64,000 nt of DNA from Sambucus nigra (lineage: Eukaryota; Streptophyta; Magnoliopsida; Dipsacales; Adoxaceae), in the NCBI GenBank assembly GCA_949130495.1, contig OX422213.1, forward strand, positions 540,563,467 through 540,627,466, given 5' to 3'. The notes beneath the pieces were generated by a model. It was given only the letters and a program-made list of their open reading frames with translations. It was not told where the DNA came from and did not search any database. The position numbers were made by a program, and so were the translations under genes. Shown piece after piece: positions 20,586-32,037 of this stretch (positions are counted from its first letter, which is position 1; the number at the start of each line of letters is the position of its first letter).

Positions 20586-23500
20586 TTAATGGGTTTCTAA
20601 AAACTCTACTTGGTTAGTAGGTTTTTCTTCATAGTTCCTGCTAAGATAATCTGCAAGAAAATTATTAGTACCATTTAAATGTTCAACTTCAAATGTATAG
20701 ACAGCGATTTGGTTGAACCATTTAAGTCTTCTTCCTTCTAAAATATTTCTTTTATTTATGAGGAAGTCTTTGACAGCTTTATTATCTGTTCTGACAATAA
20801 AGTCTTCAGGTGCTAAGAAAATATGGAATTTTTTAATAGCAAGCTTAATTGCTAATAATTCCTTTTCAAAAATAATATAATTCAGTTCATTTGGTTTAAA
20901 TTTTCCTGAATTATATCCACATATCAATTCATGTTTTTGAATTGTTTTTGGGATAGTGGTTTTCTTACCACGAATACCAAAAGTATTGGAAGGATTGTTT
21001 TCATTCCAATATTCTCCAGGAATTGCTTTGAGAACACATCCCCAGCAATTGTCCGAAGCATCAGTTTCCAATATTAATTTATCTCCTATTTTAGGAAAAT
21101 AAACTTTTGGGCAATTATTAATAATTTCTTGTTTAATTGTTTTAACAACAAGAGTATCATTATCACTCCATGTAAAAACTTCATTCTTTTTGAGTTTTTC
21201 AAGAAGTGGTAATTCTTTTTGAGATAATCCTTTTATGAAATTTCTTCCATAATTAAGGATCCCTAGGAAACTTTGTAATTGTTTTTTATCCAAAATTTCC
21301 TCATTAAAATCTCTTATTTTAGAGATGATATGATCTTGTAATTGTAGGCCATCCTGGTTTAGGATTATGCCAAGAAAATTAATTTCTGTTTTTTCAACAT
21401 CAATTTTCTTAGGTGATAAAATGATTCCATGTCTTTGGAATTTTTCACAGATAATTTTCAGATGATATCTATGTTCTTCTATGGTTTTGGAAAAAACAAG
21501 GATGTCATCTATATAGACAACACAAAAATCCTTAAGGTCTTTAAAGATTTTGTCCATCCATCTTTGATATACCTGAGGAGCTGTGTTTAGTCCAAAAGGC
21601 ATAACATTCCATTGATAATGTCCTCTAGGGGTACTAAAGGCTGTCAATGGCTTGGATTCTTCAGTTAGTTTTAACTGCCAAAATCCAGATTTACAATCGA
21701 ATTTGCTAAAGAACTTTTTTCCTTTAGTTTGGTTGATTAATACATCTTTTCTTGGAATAAAATAACCATCAAATTCTAATTGTTCATTTAGTCTTTTATA
21801 ATTTATAACCATTCTAGCTTTTCCTCGTATGACTTCATTGTGTTTTCTTACCATGAAGGCAGGGCTAGAGTGTGGACTTATTGTTTCTTCAATAAGGTTT
21901 ATATCCAATAATTCTTTGATTTGTTTATCAAATTCATCTATATCATTTCTGGTATAGATCATTGGTTTTACTCTTATAATGACATTGGGGTCTCTTAGTC
22001 TGAGATTACAATACCTTGGACTTTTATTCCATAATTTTAGTGGGTTTTCACTAAAATTATCATTTAATATAGTATAAAGCCAATGAGTTTCTTCAAGGGC
22101 TTTGATAAAAGGAGTTATATCCCCTTTCTTAGTAGGACGAAAATCTCTTTCGCACTTATATTTATGTTGTTGTAGTAAAGGGATTTTTACTATATCTTTG
22201 TTGAGGGTTAGATTTATAGTTCCCTCATCAATACTTATAGGCAAATATTCTGAGATAAAATTGTTGCCTAATATAAAATATCCATGCATTTCTGGAAAGC
22301 ATAAGATTTTTGGAATAATGAATTTCTTTTCGTTAAACCATATATCCACTTTTTTGGCTTTTAAATCAATGAAATTCTGTGTCCCATTGATGCCTGTTAC
22401 AGCAATAGGGTTTTTCATTTTTATCCATTTTTCAGGAGGTAAAGCATTAGGTCTACAAGAACATATAGTTGCTCCTGTATCAATTAATGTGCAAAGACTA
22501 TATGGTTTATAGCCTGCAAAATTGAAGTAACCTAATACATAAGTATATCTTTTCTTTCCATGGCTTGGTGAGAAGATTATTTCTTCTTTTCCTAATTGGA
22601 AATGATAAATTTGACTGGATTTTATATTATCTTCTTTTAGATAATTTGTTCCAGGTAATATTGGTACTTGTATATTTTTCATAGCAATAGGAGGTTTACT
22701 ATTACTACTTTCTCCTTTTAAAAGGTTTTTTCCCTTTAATTTTTCCCAATCATTGTCAGGAAAATTCTTTTGCCAATTTTCTGAATGTTTATTTTTAAAA
22801 TAGACATTACTACCAGATACCTGTAATTCAACGCTGTTTTGTTGTTTTTCAGGAGGTGGTTCTGTTATTTGGGGTAGTATCCATTGTCTTGGTACTTCCA
22901 AATCTCTCCAGTTGATTAATCTGGGCTGTATTGCCGAATCAAATGGTCGAGGTTCAAATATTTCTATAATATTTCTATCCACATTTTGTGTATTAGTATG
23001 TGGTAGAGTTGTCAATTCATGAATTGTTTTCCAATGTATTGACATATTTCGTGAGGTATCTTTCATTCCTATTCCTTTGGTTTGGATTTTTATAATGACA
23101 GATTCCTCAATATTTGGATCATCAATAGATATGAAGAAATTTGGTTTTATGTTAAACCAAATAACTCCATTTACCAAATTGGATTGTACTCCTCCAATTA
23201 TGGCATTCATGGGATTACTGAATCTTTTGTCTAAGACCAGTATAGCTACGGGTGTATCCATACCTTGTCTAAACAGGGCGGTAATACAAATTTGAATAAA
23301 CCCGATGTGTATATATTTAATATTTGGGTGTTTCTTCTTCCATCTTTTGATCTTCTTTAAATAAAAAAGTTTAATATCTGCTGTTTCATCATCTGTTGAG
23401 CCAGCAGTAGTATTACCATTAAATTGTTCAAATATTCTTGTTGAGAATAATTTGAATTTTGATAATTTATAGACATCTTCCTTTTTTATAAGTTGCCTTT

Positions 23501-25557
23501 GATTATCAATTTCTTGTAGTTGTTCGTTGGTAAAAGTGATTTCTTCTCCAACTATTTCACGAAGGGCTATTGTTTGTAGCTCATCTTCGCTACTACCTCG
23601 TACTTCTGCAGTATTATACATGAATACTAATTCTTCATCGGATGATTCCGAATCAGATTCAATCTCATATAAAATTTCATAATTAGAAATATCAGAATCA
23701 GATAAATCTTCTCCATAGAATATTTCTAATTCTTGTTCTTCAAGAAATTTTATCATTTTATTTGCACTTTTGCCTTTTTTAGGACAATCAGGTGCATAAT
23801 GGCCTTCTTCATTGCAAATGTAACAACGGCACTTCTTTTTTAGAAGGTTTCTTTTTTCTAATATATTTTTTATTCTTTGAAAAAGATGTTTTCTTTTTCC
23901 AAGGTTTCCATTTAAATTTTCTCTTTCGAGAATATTTAGAATATTTGGAATTTCTAGGAGGTGGATTACATCCTATTTTCCAGTTTTCTTTTAAATTCTT
24001 ATCACAACATTTATAACCAGCTTTAGAATTTGTTATTTTATTTTTAACTTGTTTCTTGGCTTTTATTTCAATGCAGTGGTCAGATATGTTTCTCAATACC
24101 CAATTTATGCGAAAACCAAGATTGTCATCTTTTTCGTCCTTTCCGATAGTTTTTGACCAGCCAGGATAAGATTTTAAAGCTATTTCATCCCATGGGTTTG
24201 GGAGTTTATGAAAGAATTGATCCATCCAGTGTTTGGTCTCTGAATGTTTTAGTTTGAAATAATATTTTTTGTATAGTTCAACAAATTCTTCAAATTGACA
24301 AATGTTACATAATTCTAGTTTAGATAAGATGTAACACGCATCCTCTTGGAGTTTGGGTTCTCCAGTATATCCAATTAGATTTTCTTTAATTATTTCAACA
24401 AATCCTTTTAATATTTCATCAAAAGATCTGAAGGTTTGTAGGAGTTCAGTTTTTTGCTGAATTCCTTTTTCTGAGCTTTCCCATTGTTGCAACCACTGTA
24501 AAACATCACCTTGGAGTGTTGCAGCAAGGTAGTCTAAAAATTTTTCTTTCGACCATGTACTCTTATAATTAGTAATGAGTATAGACATGGATTGTGCCCA
24601 CTCATTAATAGTTTGTTCTTGATCTTTAAAAGGTATATGCCTTAGTTCAAGATAAATACCATGTTGTGATATATTTTGTTTATTCAAATTATCTCTTCTT
24701 AGGAAAAAAGGGTTTGGTTCATCCTCATTTTTAGTAGTACTTGTAGAAGCATTGCCTGTTTTAACAAAATCTTCTTTTTCATTTTTATATGCAGGGGTTT
24801 GCATATAATCTTCGAAAGCTTCCCAATTTTGGAATTCCTGAAGTGGGTCTTCAGCCTTCCTTTTTCCATCAATTGTATTTACTACATGTGGTGGAATTTC
24901 TTCTTCATCAGATGAATATTGGTTTAATTCATACTGATAGTATTGTAATAATTTTTCATTTTCCAAATACGTGGTTTGTATTTGTTCAATGAGTTTATTG
25001 CGTTCTGAAACAGTTAATATTGGATCTTTGTATAGATGTTTCCAATAATCTAATATTTCACGAACGTTTATATATTCGGTGTAATTAAATTCTTCTGTTT
25101 GAAGAGCTTTAATTTCCTCCGAACCATAATATAACCTAGGAATTTTGTTATCCCCTGGGTTATTCATTCCAGTTTGTTCTGGATTTTGATTATCTATTTT
25201 GTTTAATAGATTTTCAATTTGTTGTTTAGTCTCCTCTTTTAGATCTAAATTTTTAACCGTTTCGAGTTGACTAATTTTTTGATCAACTTTATTTAAGTTG
25301 AATTCAATACAATCTAATTTTTTCTCTACATAATTTTGATTAACGACCTGATGTCTTTCAGTTCGTTTGACCCAACTAAAAACTATATCAGTTAAACTAT
25401 TTAACGTAGTACTAATTTTACTAATATCATTTTCAGATTTTTTATCTATATGTAAACTATGATTATACATAGACTCATCTTTTTGTAACCATGGTGCTAA
25501 ACATTGTAGATTAATATTATTATTATTATTATTTTGTTCATCTTTTCTAGATTCCAT
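20586..25557 (-). pseudogene. viral polyprotein CP-MP-PR-RT-RH, unit 3 (frameshifted)
   Basis: The only copy with the natural N-terminus (ATGGAATCT at 25557). First open part, 582 codons (25557-23809): Asn run at residues 9-14, coiled coil about 60-130 (KKLDCIEFNLNKVDQ), acidic SSDEEEIPP near 214, capsid region about 300-530, basic RKRKFKWKPWKKK near 545. A 14 nt deletion at about 23836-23845, between two TTTTTTAGA repeats seen in unit 2, shifts the frame just before the CCHC finger. The rest is open to 20586: acidic linker, 30K-type movement protein, protease (DTGATICSC), RT (YIDD) and RNase H (LETDASD, RTDNKAVK). Differences from unit 2 include FDCKSGF for FDYKSGF in RT and HGYFILGN for HGDFILGN in the protease region. 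Not translatable as one protein. Confidence 0.92.
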
Positions 25558-26112
25558 TGGTACCTGAGACCTCCTATGATAAGTTGTTTCAGGTGCCTAA
25601 AACCAGTTTTCCTAATGCCTATTGCTTAACTAGAATAGCTTTTTGGCAAATGGAAATATGGGCTTTGAAACAATAATAGGGATATGGGTTTTATGAAAAT
25701 TTTAAAGATTTTCAAAATAATATAATAATATCTTTATATTTAATTCACCGTGATTATAAAAAGGATGTATGATTATTTTTCTGTTTTTTACTCTTTTTTT
25801 TTTTTTTTTTACAAGGACAGTCGTAACTTGATTATAATATGGAGATTATAACTGCATATATTAATTTTAGCGACAAAACAAACAGTAATATCAAATAACA
25901 TAGTTATTTATATAAAACTAGGATTAAACGATATTTCATACAACAATTATTACGACACTTAGTTTCAAAAATTTTATATTTTACCCTAAAATTTTCTCCA
26001 GAAACATAAGTTCTGTGATGGAGTATGATAGTTTCTACTTTAACATTCATATTAGCATAATAATATAAACATAATTAGAATGCTAACCTTTGATAACAAG
26101 GCTCTGATACCA
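25558..26112 (-). promoter_or_regulatory. viral leader between PBS and polyprotein, unit 3
   Basis: About 555 nt with no long ORF, a normal leader length for caulimovirids, where short upstream ORFs and shunting are known. On the plus strand it holds an almost pure T run at about 25793-25811 (A-rich in the RNA sense). This segment is missing from units 1 and 2. Confidence 0.7.
26101..26112 (-). promoter_or_regulatory. viral primer-binding site (tRNA-Met), unit 3
   Basis: Minus strand TGGTATCAGAGC, the exact tRNA-Met primer complement used by caulimovirids. It is the only intact viral PBS in the window and marks the genome's conventional origin. Confidence 0.9.
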
Positions 26113-26322
26113 ATTTCACAAGTGCGGATCGAAATATTATTGAACTGATATGAGTAAAGGATATTATAAGAGAAGAGAAGAGAAATATTACAACTTATGA
26201 CTGATGATTCTAACTGAGATAAAGCTCTCCTATTTATCACCTACGGACTTCATCCGTTATGTATTCTAATTCAGAAAGAAAAGAGAAACAAACAAAAGAG
26301 ATAATACAATCTGACAGCATCT
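26113..26322 (-). promoter_or_regulatory. partial viral control region, unit 3
   Basis: Carries the TATA box at 26228-26240 and leader start, matching units 1 and 2. It is cut at 26322, so the TGCAYAGTAA repeats and the as-1-like pair are absent. Sequence then passes into filler and an inverted viral piece. Confidence 0.75.
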
Positions 26323-26346
26323 GCAAGAGAAGAGAAGAGAAATATT
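26323..26346. other. filler copied from the viral leader at an inversion junction
   Basis: The 24 bases CAAGAGAAGAGAAGAGAAAT... repeat a leader sequence found about 160 bp to the left in the same orientation. It sits exactly between minus-strand virus and plus-strand virus. Confidence 0.65.
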
Positions 26347-26609
26347 TCAAAGATTTCCTCATAAATAAAAGAAATATTTTAGAAGGAAGAAGACTTAAAT
26401 GGTTCAACCAAATCGATGTCTATACATTTGAAGTTGAACATTTAAATGGTACTAATAATTTTCTTGCAGATTATCTTAGCAGGAACTATGAAGAAAAACC
26501 TACTAACCAAGTAGAGTTTTTAGAAACCCATTAAACAAGTGGAATATTTTGAAATATATTTTATCAAAACCACTAAACAAGTGGAATTACTATTTTCAGG
26601 ATGGGAGAT
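26347..26609 (+). pseudogene. inverted viral fragment: RNase H end, spacer and TAV start
   Basis: Plus-strand copy of the end of the polyprotein (FLINKRNILEGRRLKWFNQ, ending FLETH), the 66 nt spacer and the first nine bases of the TAV gene (ATGGGAGAT at 26601). Homology ends at 26609, where sequence resembling element C begins. It is head-to-head with the main array and marks the array's right edge. It is too short to be functional. Confidence 0.85.
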
Positions 26610-27115
26610 GTATCTATTGTTCATTAGTCCATATGGGGAGGTAATTTTCACATACAACACCATCCTTCACCACTTGCACCCAGGTGGTAAAATTTATCCT
26701 CATGCACTATCAGGATCACTATGATTATTAGAATGATAGAGTTCCTAAGAAAGATAAGATTAGGTCCAAACTAAGCCCAGAAGACTTAAAACTGTGGAGA
26801 GCCACCCGAGCCCGGATAAGGTCTCACTAGCAGAAGGAATCAACAGAAGAAAATTATCCCCTAAGAGCTTTTAGAGAGTAGATGCCCAAAAATATCAGGG
26901 CTAAGGGTACCATATCCGGCAAGGATAAGAATACCAAGGCTAATAGGGGCACGGGCAACGAGGATAGGACTAACAAGGCTAGAATCCGTATGACTGACCA
27001 CAAAGACAAGGTCAATATGTTTTCAATTTCAATGGTATAAAAAATTATTACATATATGGCGAGCATGGCCACTCTTTTAGCCGATGCCATAAGGGCAATC
27101 GTCATTTATAGATAT
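26610..27115 (+). pseudogene. gag: decayed gag end, element C (Ty3/gypsy)
   Basis: Plus strand near 27034-27100 reads YYIYGEHGHSFSRCHKGN, a zinc knuckle in which the first two Cys have become Tyr (G-E-x-GH-x4-C remains). Upstream, 26740-26990 is lysine/arginine-rich with stops, as in a gag tail. The finger would bind element RNA. The 26610-26740 part has no recognisable motif. Confidence 0.45.
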
Positions 27116-27339
27116 GACACCGAGAAATCGTTATGTTTATATTTAAGGATCATATGCACAAGTCTTATTTGACACCGAGCGGTTATCATTATTTTATTAG
27201 TATTACTTTTTCCATGATGTTAGTAGTACCCAAAAATACCACCATGATCTTAAGTCTCTACAAATGCGCTTAAAATGTTATACGTACGAGTCTTAGCAGC
27301 TTTATTTGGCTGGCTTAGTTTTTTAGTCGATTTATTAGT

Positions 27340-28490
27340 TATAGACATAAGGTCAAATAATTTTATTTTGGGCATGGATTCGATAGCTCGGTATCACACA
27401 ACAGGGAGACTATTATGGTATTCATTCTTGTGCATACGATGTTTCTTATAGTTACGCCTAGGCTTGAAGGAGGCTCTAGCACACACCTTTATATATATGT
27501 GAGCACATCAGAGGAGGTTCTGGTTTCTTACAAGATAATACTGATAGTTCAATATTTTTTAGATGTATTTGAGGAGGTACCAGGGCTACCGCCTACACGT
27601 TAGATTGACTCAGTCATAGATACAACACTAGGCATTAGACCCTTAGTGAGGGCATTTATTGGTTGGCTCCATTAGAGATGAGAGATTTATGGGAGGACTT
27701 ACAATGCTTTTGAGCCAAGGGTTTATTAGGAGGAGTGGGGGTACGTCACCGTGGGGAAACTCTAGTCTTCTTTGTTGAAAGATAGGCGGTTCAATATGTT
27801 TATTTGAGGACTACAGGGAGAAAAATAGGTCACACTACGGTATAAGTTTTTGTTACCACATATCGGTGACCTGTTTGATTGTTTGAGGGGAGCATTTTTC
27901 TTATTGAAATTAAATGGCTCTCCAGTTATCACCAATTGGGGATTTGGGAGGCGAATATCCCGAAGATAATTTTTCTGACACGATATGGATCTTATACATT
28001 CTAAGTTATACCATTTGGGTTGATCAATGATCGAGACATGTTCCTGAAGTTGATGTATAGAGTTATCTGACCGTATGTGGACCAACGCATTATTATTTTT
28101 ATTGACGATATCTGGTCTACGCATGATCAGAGGATGGGCATACACTACATGTGAAGAAAATTCCACTAACACTTCGGGAACAAAAGTTGCACACTAAGTT
28201 TCTTCAAGTGTGGATTTTGGGTATGTGAAGTGCAATTTTTAGGCCACGTTGCATCAGAGGCTGAGATTTTTATGGATCATAGCAAGGTATCGATAAAGAT
28301 GGAGTGGGGACATCCCACAACGCCAACTAAAGTTAGGAGCTTATTGGGTTTATCAAGGTACCATAAGAGGTTCATTAAGGGGTTTTTGAAGTTTGCGGGA
28401 CCACTGATTCACCTCACCAGAAGATCAATAAACCATTCAACAGGGAAATGGTGTTTCGCATATTCCCCAGGGATTATGACATAGACAACA
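27340..28490 (+). pseudogene. pol: protease and reverse transcriptase of element C (Ty3/gypsy, Tekay-like)
   Basis: Protease end near 27352: NNFILGMDSIARYH, matching the D-(V/F)-ILGMDWL motif. RT start near 27555: DVFEEVPGLPPTR, the well-known start of chromovirus RT. Then DDLFDCLRGAFF-like sequence near 27870, and MFLKLMYRVI..PYVDQRIIIFIDDIW near 28040-28115 with the IDD catalytic pair. Connection at 28230-28484: VQFLGHVASEAEIFMD-like, RSLLGLSRYHKRFIKGF. The frame shifts several times and stops occur after GLPPTR and elsewhere. It would copy element RNA. RNase H is cut off at about 28490, where sequence jumps to a gag-like segment. Confidence 0.75.
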
Positions 28491-28509
28491 GGGAAAGCGT
28501 GCATTGGGT

Positions 28510-28715
28510 AAATAGTTTGGACCTTTCAGAGGAGCTTGTTACACTTATGGAGAGATAGGGCATCGGGCTACGAGGTGTCCTAATAATCAGAGCCAACGGG
28601 GCCAAGTAATTCCAGCACTGGGAGTCTCGAGGGCTTTCACACCAGCACTAGGAGCACCAAGAGTTTATGCACCACCAACAGTTCAGGTGGGGCAACCTCA
28701 GGATGAGCCGAGACG
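28510..28715 (+). pseudogene. gag: out-of-order gag zinc-knuckle fragment
   Basis: Reads RGACYTYGEIGHRATRCPNN followed by a Gln/Pro/Val-rich tail (VIPALGVSRAFTPALGAPRV) and a stop, the usual end of a Ty3/gypsy gag. The second Cys of the knuckle is Tyr. It lies downstream of RT, the wrong order, so it belongs to another copy or a rearrangement. Confidence 0.6.
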
Positions 28716-28757
28716 TGTCTAGTAGGGTAATGTGGTATGTTCTTTACTTTATAATTA

Positions 28758-28761
<4 letters not shown>

Positions 28762-28835
<74 letters not shown>
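28762..28835. repeat. (TA)n-(TG)n microsatellite
   Basis: About 35 bp of TA repeat followed directly by about 39 bp of GT repeat. Open frames across it are artefacts. Confidence 0.98.
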
Positions 28836-28836
<1 letters not shown>

Positions 28837-29019
28837 ACGCACTTGTATGTAATACTTGTGAGGGTACGTACACGTGGGATTGGGTGTATGGGCACCCCAG
28901 TCATGGCATCCTATGGGTTTGTGTTTATGAGCGTATGTTATTTATGTGGATTTACGTTACGAAGTTAATTCTTTATCAAATTTTGAGGATAAAATTCATA
29001 TATTAGTGGGGACGATTCA
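28836..29019 (+). mobile_element. 3' internal end of element C with PPT-like site
   Basis: TTTTGAGGATAAAATTC...TTAGTGGGGACGATTCA resembles the conserved tail after chromovirus integrase (FEDEI..) and a polypurine tract. An LTR starting TGTAATACCCC would be expected next; instead the Tat-2 LTR follows, and such an LTR start is found at 42779 on the far side of Tat-2. Confidence 0.55.
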
Positions 29020-29486
29020 TGTAAGGGATATTAAATCCGCAATAAATTCAATATTATGAATTGACCCCAAGAGTATGGATGCAATTAAGGTAGTGACACT
29101 GTATATATGTGGCTTGACAGATTGTCTTGCCTGCGTCCACGGGAAGAGAGAGGGAGTTATTTATTATTAGGAAGAACGAAAGACGATTGGAGTGCTAGGG
29201 TTGCTAGCTAAGAGTCCAAGTCGTCGTGAGAAAGATACAAACTAATACCACGAAATAAGGTGATTTCTCCCTTATTTATAAGTACAAGGTTCATATAAAT
29301 CCATGTCCCTCTACTTCGAACTTATCATTGGGTTGTAGAGTCGTGTTACACTTGATCACTTATGACGCGTGGCGATCTTCTTAGATTCTAGATTATCTCT
29401 TGCTTAATACTCATACGATTATACCGCTTGACACCTGGAGGCCAAATGTCATCCCACGTATCGTGATTGTCCATATCTCCCTTCAA
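29020..29486 (-). repeat. 3' LTR of Tat-2
   Basis: Aligns along its length with 42310-42778: shared blocks include AATAAATGCAAAATTATGAATTGG-type sequence near the left end, GGAGTGCTAGGGTTG, CTCTACTTCGAACTTATC, and CATATCTCCCTTCAA at the right end. Divergence is visible throughout, so the insertion is old. Confidence 0.85.
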
Positions 29487-29499
29487 TTTCCCCCAAGAT
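29487..29499 (-). promoter_or_regulatory. polypurine tract of Tat-2
   Basis: Minus strand reads TCTTGGGGGAAA directly before the LTR start TTGAAGGGAGATATGG. It would prime plus-strand DNA. Confidence 0.7.
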
Positions 29500-29558
29500 C
29501 AAGGTGATTGTCCTTGTAGGTCTGGTCACCCTACATTGTTATTGTTTGGAAACATGTT

Positions 29559-29862
29559 TGTAATACCCCTCATTTTTTATTGAATTGAAAAAAAAAACTA
29601 TTTCAGTATATATATTCGAAATGTTTGGAAATAAAACTATGTCAGTATATATATTCAAAATGATTAGAAATGAAAAGTTAAAATGAATTAATTGATATAT
29701 GAATGTGCGACTTAAATATTAGAAGCGAATTAACGCGTAAAAGGATCGTGAGGGTTAAATTTAGCGCAATGGCATTTTTGTAAATAAACTAACTCTGGGT
29801 ATAAATAGAAAAGAATAGTAGAAGTCTTCATTCTTTCATTTCACAAAATGGGGCTAGGGTTT

Positions 29863-29899
<37 letters not shown>

Positions 29900-32037
29900 A
29901 GAAGAAAGAAGAACAAGAATGAGAAGAAGAAGGTTGCCATCTTCTTCATCAACATCTCCATAAAATCTAAGGCAAATTAATAACCTATATGTGTATATTA
30001 TGTATCTATAATGAAATTTCACATGAACATGTATTTGGATCCCTAAATTAATATTAAATTGATGTTAAAAATGATATGCAATGTATTAGGATCATCATCC
30101 ATGTAGATTCAAATGCAATAACATCATTATAGGGATTGAATTGTTGAACAAACTCTTAAATTTTTGAAATCTATGAAATTGAGTAAATCGTCATATTAAA
30201 AACTATTTTGAGATGTTTTAGTTTCGAAAATGAATGTTTAATCCCCGCTGTCCGATATAAAATCACATTCCGGACAAGTTTGTAGTTTTAAGTTTTTTTA
30301 AAAACGGATAGGAAAATCCTCGAATTTGCGTTTTACGGTTCTGTGCAGAAAGTTGTCGTGAGCAGGTCCGAATTGTATATGTTATTTCTGGGTCTGTTTT
30401 AGGCAGGATATGGTAGCGTACTCACGAGTCCTTGTAGAAAATTACGTTCCGAACAACTTTGTAGTTTTAAGTTTTCCCAAAAACGGATCGAAAAAGCCTT
30501 AAATAAGCGTTTTAAAAATCTGGGTAGAATGTTGTCGAAAACAGGGGAGAATATTATATGTTAGTTTCGGGTCTGTTTTAGGCACGATATGGTAGCGTGC
30601 CCATGCAACCTTGTAGAAAATCACGTTCCAAATAACTTTGTAGTTTTAAGTTTTTCCAAAAACGGAACGGAAGAGCCTCGAATCTGCATTTTAAATTCTG
30701 GGCAGAATGTTGTTGAAATAAGAGTGTTAATGTTTTTCATGTTGTTAGTAAGATAATTATGGTGTTGTGCCTAATATCCTAACTTGATCACATACTTATG
30801 GTTATTAGGGATATATAACCTTGAAATGATTTGATGTTTAATTAGTAAACTAATGATGGAAATTATGTTATATTGTAAATAATGACTATGGTATAACTCG
30901 AGTAAGAGACTTGACACGATTGTATATATACATAAGCGTGAAATTGTTTTATATGTATATTGTCGAGTATAAACTAGACTAGTCCTCCGATCGACGTCGG
31001 CACATGTTGGATGCGATTTTTTTTTTTGTGATTGATTCGGTTAGGTTCCGCTCGAGTGCCGTTTCGGAAATAAACCACCTAAACCGGACACATGGTTGTA
31101 ATGCGGGTCGAAGAGATAGACCTTGAAACGCCATGTGATTTAGGACTTAGTATGATTGCCCTTGCCACGTAATATTGGGGAATATTCTTGTGTAGGCCTA
31201 GTGTTACGACTTGTTCCCCCGGGTAACGATAGTGACCCGATATGACTTGTTGTGTGAGATATTATGCTTGTGTCTTAAAGTAATATCCCGAATCGATGTA
31301 TATGATATTATACTTGAAGGAAATATTTTGATACATTAAATACTGAAATGAGATTAATAATGATTAATCATGATACGATATGAGACTACACGTTACTCGA
31401 GTTTGGGTTGGGTAGTCACGACATAGGAGCATTGGTTGGGTAATTGAACAACTTAATTACGGGAGACGAGTAATGACTAGTGTGCTTTCATTATAAGTAC
31501 ATCTTATAATCTTATAGCTTGTTTTCTTGCTTTGACGTCCGTATATCTTGCTTCTTGCTCCTCTCCTATATATATATAATATATGACAGCTCCTCGTCCC
31601 ACTGGACAATAGACTACGGAGCCTGATGAGATCATATCAATCTTAGGATTCATGTAGCCGTGGAGTTACTCTATTTTAATTTATGTCGTTCGTTTCCCTT
31701 TTCTTAAGGGTGGTATCAGAGATTAATATCACTTTGTTTATACTTTGGATTTGATAGAATTTTTGTATTACTCTTTCCCATTTTGTGTTAGGTCGCATGT
31801 ATTGGCATTTTATATTTTCAGTTTGAGATTACTGATGGATTATTACAGTTAATAGTTATGAGTTGGTTTCACTTGTTATAGCCATTATGATGTGATATGG
31901 TTACACGTATAAGAGTGTATATGTTTACTTTACTGCATTTATTGAAATTTTGTTTCTAATGCCAACATATTGACGCTTCGTTTTAATTTAATTGGGCGTA
32001 GCTAACCGAATTAGATTTAAAAAGCAGGGTTGTCACA
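29559..32037 (+). mobile_element. solo LTR (2479 bp) with perfect 5 bp TSD ATGTT
   Basis: Starts TGTAATACCCC and ends GGGTTGTCACA, flanked by ATGTT at 29554-29558 and 32038-32042. Length and ends suit a Tekay/Del-like Ty3/gypsy LTR. TATAAATAG at about 29798 fits a promoter in the plus direction. It contains a GA microsatellite (29864-29896) and a 179 bp tandem repeat (30241-30720). No internal region, so it formed by LTR-LTR recombination. No gene lies in this 2.5 kb. Confidence 0.9.
30241..30720. repeat. about 179 bp tandem repeat, 2.7 copies, inside the solo LTR
   Basis: TTTGTAGTTTTAAGTTTT recurs at about 30281, 30460 and 30639, each followed by AAAACGGA, a GCAGAA..TTGTYG segment and GGGTCTGTTTTAGGC (the last in the first two copies). 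Confidence 0.85.

Larger units (their letters stand above)
12012..26609 (-). mobile_element. endogenous caulimovirid array (about 2.5 tandem units)
   Basis: About 14.6 kb of plant pararetrovirus sequence, nearly all on the minus strand. Units share near-identical sequence at an offset of 5939 bp (unit 1 to 2) and 7466 bp (unit 2 to 3). Order along the minus strand from right: control region and PBS, leader, polyprotein 3, TAV 2, control region, deletion junction, polyprotein 2, TAV 1, control region, the same junction, coat-protein fragment. No integrase and no TSD, as expected for this family, which enters plant DNA by illegitimate recombination. All copies are broken. Genus unresolved: the CP-MP order resembles cavemo- and solendoviruses, but CP-MP is fused to the pol domains. 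Confidence 0.93.

Noticed and set aside
18640..26112. Splicing of viral RNA as cause of the 1.54 kb deletion
   Set aside because: The missing segment begins GG/TG and ends CT/AC rather than GT...AG, so it does not look like a spliced intron.
12000..26620. Integrase-made insertion of the viral array
   Set aside because: No integrase domain in the virus, no TSD, and filler with an inverted piece at the edges point to end joining.
28637..28873. ORFs over the TA/TG microsatellite (also 44684-44986 and 45814-46023)
   Set aside because: Pure dinucleotide repeats read as YIYI or CVCV; not genes.
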